Shown here in pieces: positions 58,033 through 64,000 of a DNA stretch of 64,000 nucleotides (position 1 is the stretch's first letter; each line of letters starts with the position of its first letter). The stretch lies in contig CBDBCU010000008.1 in assembly GCA_965203435.1 (NCBI GenBank), positions 186,001 through 250,000 of the forward strand. Direction: 5' to 3'. Source of the stretch: CBDBCU01 sp965203435. Lineage in GTDB: Bacteria; Chloroflexota; Dehalococcoidia; Lucifugimonadales; UBA3495. The translations under genes were made by a program, and so were the position numbers. The notes under the pieces are model-generated. The model was given only the letters and a program-made list of their open reading frames with translations. It had not been told where the DNA came from and made no database searches.

Positions 58033-58578
58033 TCACTCCTCCTCAGCCAACTCCGCATCCTCCGGCGGCGGGGGCGGATAGTCTATCTCCCACCGCGCCA
58101 CAATTTCCGCCTCCGTCAAGCGCAGGCGGGAAAGCATCCGTTCCTGTTCCGGATCCGGAATGAAGTCGGGATTGGGCGCCCGTTCCAGCAGGCCGGTAAA
58201 GGTTGCCAGCAGGCCGGTTATCCGCGCCAGCCGCCGCCGCACCTCCCCCGCGTACATCAAGTCCTCGTAAAAGTTGTTGTGCAGGTCGTCGGCAAAGGAC
58301 TGCATCACCAGCAAGTCCGGCAGATCGTACTCGGTGGACAGCAGGTCCACAATCCGCCGGCGGTGGTTATGGGAATCGCTGCGCCAACAGCGGGATTCGG
58401 CCACCGCCTTAACCCCGTGGGCCACGGCCCCGGAGGCTTTGTCGCACGCCTGCACCCGGTCGCCGCGCTTTTCCAGTTCATAGCTGGCCTGGCGAATCAG
58501 CCGGCGGCTGGTTTTGCGGTGATGTTCCACGCCCGGCAGGGCAGCGCCGCCGGCATTGCTCTCAGGGTTAATCGCCAT
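58033..58578 (-). CDS. PaREP1/HEPN-like protein, second family member
   Basis: The 181-residue protein shows RQASYELEKRGDRVQACDKASGAVAHGVKAVAESRCWRSDSHNHRRRI and ADDLHNNFYEDLMYAGEVRRRLARI. This is the PaREP1-type pattern in a clearer form than the 22272 gene. A C-terminal acidic tail ends YPPPPPEDAELAEEE. The ATG at 58578 has GGAGG eleven bases upstream; a closer ATG at 58587 is only two bases after GGAGG. It lies between the two binding-protein copies. Function not established. Confidence 0.8.
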   Translation of the reverse strand: MAINPESNAGGAALPGVEHHRKTSRRLIRQASYELEKRGDRVQACDKASGAVAHGVKAVAESRCWRSDSHNHRRRIVDLLSTEYDLPDLLVMQSFADDLHNNFYEDLMYAGEVRRRLARITGLLATFTGLLERAPNPDFIPDPEQERMLSRLRLTEAEIVARWEIDYPPPPPEDAELAEEE

Positions 58579-58647
58579 AATCCCCATCGCCTCCGTTTCC
58601 AAGTTTTCCCCATTGTAACCTATGGGTAATAGGCCGGTCTTTGGCAT

Positions 58648-58690
58648 TACCGTTCGGGATTCCCGCTTGCGCGGGAATGACGGTAGAGAG
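58648..58690. repeat. Family A half copy
   Basis: Right half only (GGGATTCCCGCTTGCGCGGG and flank), between the PaREP1 gene start and the copy 2 binding-protein stop. Confidence 0.7.
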
Positions 58691-58706
58691 CGGCCGCCGC
58701 CCATCC

Positions 58707-60014
58707 CTATTGCGACAAGTCCACATCAAAGTGTTCCAAGTCCAGGATTTCCCCGTCCTGAAACTGCCAGACACTCATGTGGCCGGTTATAATGTCGCCG
58801 CCGTCATCCCAATTCAGGTCGGTGGCTTCCCCCTCCAGGTCAATATCCGCGCCGTTGCGGACGGCTTCCAGGGCGCCTTTGACGCCCTCCGCCGAGGCCG
58901 GAAAGCGCTGGCCCGGCGGATTGCCGATAATTCGCAGGGCATCCCGGAGGGCGGTGCCATCGGTGGAGCCGGCATATTCGGCCGCCACCATCAGGGCCAT
59001 CGCGGCGTCATAGCTTTCCCGCATATAGCTGCCGTGCGGCTCCTCCCCGTAGGCGGCGGCGAAATCGGCTTCCCAATGCCCTTCGGCCTCGCTTACGTGC
59101 TTGCCGATAGGGGCTACGCCTTTAGCCCCGTCCAGCAGTTCCGGGTACTGCATCAGAAAGGGCAGCAGTCGCAGGTCGGCGGTCAGCAGAAACTCGTCAA
59201 AATGCCCATGTTCCGCCACTTCCGCCAGTACCGGTACCGCCTGCTCGTGGGAAGTAAGGAGGACCAAGACCGGCGCATTGCTGGCCGAAATCTGATGCAG
59301 TTCCAGGGGAAATCTGGCCTGCTCCGGGTGCAGGGCTACTTCGGTAACTTCGCCGTCAAAATGAGCCTTGAACGCCGCCGCCAGATCCCGCCCCCACAAG
59401 GTATCCCGGTGGGCCAGGGCTACATGGTCGAAACCCTCCGCCGCGGCCAAGTCTGCCAGGGCTTGCCCCTGGGCCAAGTCGGAAATGCTGGTGCGGAAAA
59501 CAAAGCCGTCATCCTCCAGATGGGACACCGAGGGCGCGTTGGACTGGCTGACAAAGGGTATGCGCCGCGGTTTGGCCAGAGCTTCCCCCACCTGAATCAC
59601 ATGGACGCTGGCCGGCGGCCCGACAAAGGCGTGGACGCCCCCGGCATCCAGCAGTTCGGTGGCATTGGCTACGGCCCGGGTCAGTTCCGCCGGAGCGTCT
59701 CCCCGGAAATGGAACTCTACCGGCTGCCCGAAAACGCCGCCGGCCGCATTGACGTGCTGAACCGCCAGCAGAATGGAACGGACTACCGGCCCATCGCCGC
59801 TGCCCACCGCCACGCCGTTGAAAAGCTGGTCGAACAGTCGCTGGTAAAGAAACCCCATCCGGAACGGCTCCGGCAGCGGAGTAGCGGTAGGGATAGGGGT
59901 AGCCGTCGGCGCCGGCGTGGGTACCGGCGTCGGCGTGGCGGCCGGAGTGCAGGCGGCGACCAGGGCGGCCAGCGGGATTAAAAGGGTCAGGACCAGCAGC
60001 GGTTTCAGGGGCAT
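58707..60014 (-). CDS. Branched-chain-type periplasmic-binding lipoprotein, copy 2
   Basis: The 435-residue paralogue of the 56442 gene has the same lipobox and linker (ACTPAATPTPVPTPAPTATP). It keeps VNAAGGVFGQPVEFHF, VHAFVGPPAS, EGFDHVALAHRDTLWG and an almost identical end (GEILDLEHFDVDLSQ). The ligand-binding half differs more (FLYQRLFDQLFNGVAVGSG, TSHEQAVPVLAEVAEHGHF), so the two may bind different ligands. Both have the same promoter and leader. No transporter partner is adjacent. Confidence 0.92.
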   Translation of the reverse strand: MPLKPLLVLTLLIPLAALVAACTPAATPTPVPTPAPTATPIPTATPLPEPFRMGFLYQRLFDQLFNGVAVGSGDGPVVRSILLAVQHVNAAGGVFGQPVEFHFRGDAPAELTRAVANATELLDAGGVHAFVGPPASVHVIQVGEALAKPRRIPFVSQSNAPSVSHLEDDGFVFRTSISDLAQGQALADLAAAEGFDHVALAHRDTLWGRDLAAAFKAHFDGEVTEVALHPEQARFPLELHQISASNAPVLVLLTSHEQAVPVLAEVAEHGHFDEFLLTADLRLLPFLMQYPELLDGAKGVAPIGKHVSEAEGHWEADFAAAYGEEPHGSYMRESYDAAMALMVAAEYAGSTDGTALRDALRIIGNPPGQRFPASAEGVKGALEAVRNGADIDLEGEATDLNWDDGGDIITGHMSVWQFQDGEILDLEHFDVDLSQ

Positions 60015-60068
60015 TGTTCCTCAGTTCCTCCGGCTCTTGGCTGGGATAAAGGGAATTGACCGGGGCTA

Positions 60069-60097
60069 ATTTAACACACCCGCCGCCGGTGGGTCAA
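60069..60097 (-). promoter_or_regulatory. Promoter of binding-protein copy 2
   Basis: On the minus strand TTGACC (60097-60092), a 17-base spacer and TTAAAT (60074-60069), the same as before copy 1. Confidence 0.75.
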
Positions 60098-60148
60098 ATG
60101 TAGTGGCGGGGGAAGGGCCGGGCTATTGCAGATAGCGCCGCAAATTTC

Positions 60149-60255
60149 TTTCCGCTCATCCTGAACTGGTTGAAGGATGTACCGCCGTCATTCCGTACCA
60201 TCCGGTCTTTCCCGCCGCCGTTCCCATCCTTCAACCAGTTCAGGATGAGCGGAAA
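60149..60255. repeat. Family B perfect 31-bp inverted pair
   Basis: Arms 60149-60179 and 60225-60255 (TTTCCGCTCATCCTGAACTG and its complement) are perfect inverted repeats with a 45-base loop. It lies in the 295-base gap 60015-60309, which otherwise holds only the copy 2 promoter. Confidence 0.92.
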
Positions 60256-60309
60256 AGCGGTTCAAGATAAGCGGAAAGAGGCCGGCTATAATCCCTGGCT
60301 TCAATCCGG

Positions 60310-62343
60310 CTATTCCCCCGGCCGGGTCAAAGCATTTTCCAGGGTGAGGATGGGCGCGGTAAAGGGCAATAGATACATTTCTCCGGCGGCGTCAACGCCA
60401 AAGGATCCCAGGTACTGGTTAGTATTGGTCAGCAATCGCCGCGCCCAGCCGCCGGATTCGTCCGGCGTCAAGGCCCAGACCCGGCCGCTGCAAAAATCGC
60501 CAAAGATGTAAGCCCCGGCCAAGGCGGGCAAGGCCGCGCCCTGATACTGGCCGCCCCAGATGATGGCGCAATTGCCCTCATCCAGGGTATAGGTAAATAC
60601 CGGCGGCGTGGCATCGGTCAAGGCGGCGCACTGCGCTTGTCCGCTAAAGCAAAGATTGCCCTCAAAAACCGGCCAGCCCAGGTTGGCCCCGGCCGTAACA
60701 ATGGATATTTCCTCCGCGCCCTTATGGCCCACATCGCCCACCCACAGCCGGCCGTCAAGGTCAAAAGACATCCGCCAGGGATTCCGCAAGCCGTAAGCCC
60801 AGATTTCCGGCCGGGCCGCCGGTATCGCCAGCATCGGATTGTCCGCCGGGATGCTATAGGGCTGTTCCGGGGAAGCGCCGCGTACATCAATGCGGATTAT
60901 CTTGCCGCGCAGACTGCCCAGGTTTTGGGGATCCTCCCGGATGCGGTTGTCGCCCAGGCCCAGATACAGCAAATCCTCCGGGCCGAAGCGGATAGCGCCG
61001 CCATAATGGTAAATATCCGGATAGGGCAGTTCCAGGATAACCATTTCCCCGGCGCGGTCGGCCCGGCCGTCAATCAGCGGAAAACGGGACAGGCGCACCC
61101 GCCGGAAGTCAGAGCGGAGGGTGTAATAGACATAAAGAAAGGGAAAGCGGTCAAAATCCGGATCCAGGGCGGCGCTGAGCATACCGCTTTCGGAAGCGGC
61201 GAATTCCACTTGGTCGGTCAAATCCAGAAGCGGCGGCTGGGCGCCGGCCGCGCAGGGGGACTGGTCATCGGGGCGGCACAAGACGATGGAACCGGAGCGT
61301 TGGGCCACGGCCAAGCCGCCGCCGGGCCAGGGAAACAGCTCTACCGGCTGCTGGATTGCCGTGACGGCGGGGGTGCGAAAGGTCAGTTCCGGCAGCAGCT
61401 GCGGCGGGGCGGAACCCGGTTGATAGCGCCAGCATACCGGATAGCCGCCGGCTTTCAGGGCGCAGAAAGTATCCCAGCCGGCACTGAGGGCCGTGAAAAT
61501 CCCCGCCGGCTCTCCCAATTCCGCGCCGAAACCGCCGCCCCAACACTCCGGCCGGCCGCCGGGACGGAGACCGCAGGCATAATCGCTCCCGGCGGCAATG
61601 TGGGTAAAAGCCCCCGGCGGCGGATCGGACTGGCCGGCGGCATTATCCCCTTGACACCAGGCCGCTCCATCTAGCCGCAAAGCGCAGGTGTTCCAAACGC
61701 CCAGGGCCAGGGATTGAAAGGGGCCGCGGTGATTATCGGCCTGGCCCAAGTCATTTTTCCCCCAACAGCGCAAAGCGCCGTTGGCGGTCAGGCCGCAGCT
61801 GTGGACGCCGCCGGCGGCGATAGTGGCAAAGGTTACGCCGGCCGGCGGCGCGGCCCGCCCGTCCGCAGCCCAGCCCCAGCATTGGGCATAGCCGGCGCTG
61901 TCTAGAGCGCAGGCGTGCTGTTTGCCGGCGGATACCCGGGTAAATTGTCCCGGCGGCGGTACATCCTTATCATAGGTAGTAGCCCCCCAGCAGGCGATAG
62001 CGCCGTCATCCCGGCGCAAGCCGCAGGCATAATCCTGCCCAACGGTTACTTGCCGATAGACGGCCGACGGCGGCTGATGCCACCAAGTCAAGCGGTCGCC
62101 GCCCTGGCAGATCACCCGGCCCTCCGCCGTCAAGCCGCATTGGTCCTTATGCCCGACGGCCAGTCGGATTAAAGGGACTAATTCCGCCGCCGGCAGGGTA
62201 GCCGGGACAGCGCCGTCAACGGCCGCCGCCGTAGTCGGCAAGGGGGGGCTAGTCGGTACGGTAGGCGTAGCCGCCGCATTGTTGGCGCAAGCAGCGGCCA
62301 GGATCAGGATCAGGGCCAGGGCCGGCCAGTTAAGGAAATTCAT
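60310..62343 (-). CDS. Lipoprotein fusing RCC1-like repeats to a PQQ-type sugar dehydrogenase domain
   Basis: The 677-residue protein has a signal and lipobox Cys 19 (LILAAACANN). Its first half (about 55-335) has about seven RCC1-like repeats, each with paired Cys (VSAGKQHACALDSAGYAQCWG; IAAGGVHSCGLTANGALRCWG). The second half (about 350-670) is a soluble glucose/aldose dehydrogenase beta-propeller: YVYYTL, HYGGAIRFGPEDLLYLGLGDN, LRGKIIRIDV, IWAYGLRNPWRMSFD, WVGDVGHKGAEEI and GWPVFEGN. Two propellers in one lipoprotein are unusual. Oxidation of a sugar with PQQ is inferred for the second half. The Cys pairs suggest disulfides outside the cell. Confidence 0.88.
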   Translation of the reverse strand: MNFLNWPALALILILAAACANNAAATPTVPTSPPLPTTAAAVDGAVPATLPAAELVPLIRLAVGHKDQCGLTAEGRVICQGGDRLTWWHQPPSAVYRQVTVGQDYACGLRRDDGAIACWGATTYDKDVPPPGQFTRVSAGKQHACALDSAGYAQCWGWAADGRAAPPAGVTFATIAAGGVHSCGLTANGALRCWGKNDLGQADNHRGPFQSLALGVWNTCALRLDGAAWCQGDNAAGQSDPPPGAFTHIAAGSDYACGLRPGGRPECWGGGFGAELGEPAGIFTALSAGWDTFCALKAGGYPVCWRYQPGSAPPQLLPELTFRTPAVTAIQQPVELFPWPGGGLAVAQRSGSIVLCRPDDQSPCAAGAQPPLLDLTDQVEFAASESGMLSAALDPDFDRFPFLYVYYTLRSDFRRVRLSRFPLIDGRADRAGEMVILELPYPDIYHYGGAIRFGPEDLLYLGLGDNRIREDPQNLGSLRGKIIRIDVRGASPEQPYSIPADNPMLAIPAARPEIWAYGLRNPWRMSFDLDGRLWVGDVGHKGAEEISIVTAGANLGWPVFEGNLCFSGQAQCAALTDATPPVFTYTLDEGNCAIIWGGQYQGAALPALAGAYIFGDFCSGRVWALTPDESGGWARRLLTNTNQYLGSFGVDAAGEMYLLPFTAPILTLENALTRPGE

Positions 62344-62446
62344 CGATTCTTTAACTCTTTCCGGTCAACCCGGCAACTAATGAATCCGTCCGGGCGGCAG
62401 CTTTGCCCGGTCAGAGTTCAGAGCGGGATTTTGTGGTAGGGGGCGG

Positions 62447-62629
62447 CTAATCAGAGTTTTCCGCCGCCTCTTTTCCGGCCGCCGCCGGCTTTTCCCTTTT
62501 CCTAATCAACAGGGCCGGAGCCTTGCGCGGGCCCAGGCCGAAGTTCAGCACCGGCGCGCCTAACTCCTTTTCCAGCGGCGTCGGTTTCCGGTTCTGCCGT
62601 TCTTTTTCCTTACTGATGCGGAAACCCAT
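62447..62629 (-). CDS. Small basic protein of the tiny-gene run
   Basis: The 60-residue product (MGFRISKEKERQNRKPTPLE..., ending AAAGKEAAENSD) is highly charged and has no recognised domain. GAGAGG lies five bases before the start. It is the last of three short genes in one direction. Its charge and Lys/Arg/Pro content resemble the two shorter ones upstream, though it shares no clear motif with them. Confidence 0.7.
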   Translation of the reverse strand: MGFRISKEKERQNRKPTPLEKELGAPVLNFGLGPRKAPALLIRKREKPAAAGKEAAENSD

Positions 62630-62756
62630 AGCTACCTCTCATAAACGGTCGTCATCCCCCACCCCTCAAAAGTCAGACCGTAGCCCGGCCGCCGCCGTCA
62701 AAACCGCCGGGCTAAATCCATGCGGTGACTTTTGCCGGCGACAAGCCGGCCGGCGG

Positions 62757-62909
62757 TCAGGGCTTGGTCGACTGCTTTTCCGGCTTAGGCCGAAAAGCCC
62801 CCGGCGGCTTGCCCGGCTCCCGCTCTACCGGGGGCGGGGCTACCCGAGGGCCACTGTCGCGGCGTAATGGCTTTTGCCTCGGGTTTTCAGGATTGCCGCG
62901 ATCCGGCAT
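62757..62909 (-). CDS. 50-residue basic proline-rich protein
   Basis: The product is MPDRGNPENPRQKPLRRDSG followed by PRVAPPPVEREPGKPPGAF and a Lys/Pro tail ending STKP. TAAGGAGG lies seven bases before the start, one of the best ribosome sites here. It shares the PGKPPG motif with the next upstream gene and has almost no hydrophobic residues, so it is probably disordered. A nucleic-acid-binding role is conceivable from charge, but nothing proves it. Confidence 0.65.
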   Translation of the reverse strand: MPDRGNPENPRQKPLRRDSGPRVAPPPVEREPGKPPGAFRPKPEKQSTKP

Positions 62910-63004
62910 CAGAGAACCTCCTTAACGGGCGTCCTCCCGTTTTTCAGGAATGTCGCAGTTGTCCCCGGCCCGGTTGGGCAAGAGACAGCCGCAAGGAAAC
63001 CAGG

Positions 63005-63136
63005 TCAGGATTTACGGGGTTGCGCGGGCCGGCGGCCGCCGGGCGGCTTGCCGGGCGGCCAGGATTTAGCGGGCCTTTTCTTAGGCCCGGTTCCCGACTT
63101 CACTACCCTCTTTTGGCTGGCGGTATTGGCCGGCAT
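63005..63136 (-). CDS. 43-residue basic proline-rich protein
   Basis: The product is MPANTASQKRVVKSGTGPKK then RPAKSWPPGKPPGGRRPAQP and RKS. GGAGG lies four bases before the start in the context CCGGAGGTTCTATG, and the same GGAGGTTCT leads the 50-residue gene. The charge is strongly basic. It begins 25 bases after the stop of the upstream membrane-protein gene, so it is probably translated from the same transcript. Confidence 0.65.
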   Translation of the reverse strand: MPANTASQKRVVKSGTGPKKRPAKSWPPGKPPGGRRPAQPRKS

Positions 63137-63160
63137 AGAACCTCCGGAGCGTCCCATAAA

Positions 63161-63796
63161 TCATTCCACGACAATTATATCATAGACCGTGGCCGCGGCC
63201 CACCCTTGGGTTTGGGAGGATTTGGGAAATCCCGAGTTGGTGAAAAAGGTATAAAGCAACGCCGTTTTAATATCCGACTTTACTAGGAATTCGCACAGTT
63301 CCTGATGCGTTCCGCCGGGTTCGACGACGCATTCATCCCTTTCCCACCGCCGCTCGACTTCGTCCAGAGTGGGCCATTGAAAGTCGGCATCGTCGCGGTC
63401 GACGAATACCGCATCGTAGAGGGCCTCTACTTCCGGGTCGGACACCGGGGCTATTTGCTGAAGCAGAAAGAAACCCTCCCGCAACTCTACCTTAACCCGG
63501 GAGCCGTTATGCAGCGCCGCTTTTACCGCAATATGCACATAGCTGTCCCCTACCGGCCGGTGGGAAACTTCGTGGGTGATGGTCAGGTGCGGGGCAAAGT
63601 CCCGGAACAGCTGCAATTTGTAGGCGGCGACCAGGCCGCCGCCGATAATCGCCATCGCCGTGAGGACCGCCTGGACGATGCCGGCCGCATCTTTCAGTTC
63701 TCCGGCCGGCAAAAGCCAGTGCAATGCGCCAACGGCCGCCGGCGCCATCAGCAGCGCCAGGAAAATCAGCAGGTTGCGCCGAATATGGCCCGGCAT
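63161..63796 (-). CDS. Two-helix membrane protein of unknown function
   Basis: The 211-residue protein has two membrane segments near the start (LLIFLALLMAPAAVGALHWLL and IVQAVLTAMAIIGGGLVAAY) and a soluble C-terminal part of about 150 residues. That part has a beta-rich character (HLTITHEVSHRPVGDSYVHIAVKAALHNGSRVKVELREGFFLLQ) and a final strand VYDIIVVE. I do not recognise a family. It precedes the tiny basic genes on the same strand with a 24-base gap. AAGAGGCGG lies upstream of the ATG. Confidence 0.75.
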   Translation of the reverse strand: MPGHIRRNLLIFLALLMAPAAVGALHWLLPAGELKDAAGIVQAVLTAMAIIGGGLVAAYKLQLFRDFAPHLTITHEVSHRPVGDSYVHIAVKAALHNGSRVKVELREGFFLLQQIAPVSDPEVEALYDAVFVDRDDADFQWPTLDEVERRWERDECVVEPGGTHQELCEFLVKSDIKTALLYTFFTNSGFPKSSQTQGWAAATVYDIIVVE

Positions 63797-63907
63797 ATAA
63801 ACCGCCTCTTAAAAAGTCCGGCCGCCCTAGCCGGCCGGCGGCCGTTGAGAAACCGCCGGCCGGGGATTTATGCCGGCCGGCCGGGAAATCAGGCCGCCGC
63901 CAACCCC

Positions 63908-64000
63908 CTAAAAGTTAGAGCGCCGCGCCTCCAGGCCGGTGTGGATGTCAATCAGCACGGTGCGGCCCTGGGCGTTCAGCTGCTGGGCCAGCTGCAAGGC
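63908..64000 (-). CDS. C-terminal end of a gene continuing beyond the window
   Basis: The last 30 codons are visible, reading ALQLAQQLNAQGRTVLIDIH and TGLEARRSNF before the TAG at 63908-63910. The pattern of a helix followed by VLIDIHTG resembles the end of a class II aminoacyl-tRNA-synthetase-like or HisZ-type protein, but 30 residues are too few to decide. It lies upstream of the small-gene run and on the same strand. Confidence 0.5.
   Translation of the reverse strand, partial: ALQLAQQLNAQGRTVLIDIHTGLEARRSNF

Overview
The window is GC-rich, gene-dense bacterial chromosome. No rRNA, tRNA or cas gene is visible. The gene mix suggests a Chloroflexota member (an Anaerolineae- or Dehalococcoidia-like lineage is my best guess): lipoproteins with Thr-Pro/Ala-Pro linkers behind the lipobox, stand-alone branched-chain-type binding proteins, a UPF0182 membrane protein, an LLM-class oxidoreductase, a squalene/hopene pathway, eukaryote-type GSII beside GSI, PaREP1 and DUF433/DUF5615 families. 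This is inference from content; there is no marker gene to place it.

Layout. 1-7.1 kb: repeat-rich start, a membrane-anchored protein, a YceI lipoprotein with an OmpR/BaeS-like two-component pair, and a LON-domain operon. 7.1-16 kb: UPF0182, argD, three DUF433 antitoxin-like genes with a DUF5615 PIN-like toxin, argG, a twin small-gene plus retropepsin cassette, and a class I aminotransferase. 16-19 kb: an unusual pair of hairpins, a 36-aa leader ORF and a type II restriction-modification pair. 19-22.8 kb: acyl-CoA dehydrogenase, HIT, YqeK-like HD phosphohydrolase, PaREP1. 23-30.2 kb: hopanoid block on the minus strand (SHC, then YjbQ, HpnC, HpnD, HpnE and an SDR in near-overlapping order). 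30-41 kb: Uma2, a secreted protein broken at a G10 tract, RadC, a lipoprotein with an S26B-type peptidase domain, GGT, NnrDE, AcpS, MetF. 41-45.4 kb: an intact IS1-family element with 8-bp target duplication, then GSII and GSI. 45.5-50.3 kb: two SMP-30/gluconolactonase paralogues with a Septu-like PtuA/PtuB defence pair in opposite orientation between them. 50.3-64 kb: LiaF-like protein, LLM oxidoreductase, SGNH hydrolase with a C12 tract, ethanolamine-type permease, two tandem paralogous binding proteins plus a third decayed remnant, an RCC1-sugar dehydrogenase fusion, and a run of tiny basic proline-rich genes.

Almost every intergenic gap holds one of three dispersed repeat families. Family A is a palindrome of the ATTCCCGCGTAAGCGGGAAT type, usually as an inverted pair. 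Family B is TCATCCTGAACTTGTTGAAG-like, single, inverted or in 63-bp tandem arrays. Family C is a 110-190 bp palindromic element with ends like GGATTAACAGGATAGACAGG. They fill nearly all of the non-coding DNA and in places have extended into reading frames.

Most interesting to follow up: the twin hairpins with identical loops and compensated stems upstream of the restriction-modification genes, the two long G/C tracts as possible phase-variation switches, the Septu-like pair with a perfect consensus promoter, the retropepsin cassette, the mosaic DUF433 array, and the tiny proline-rich gene run.
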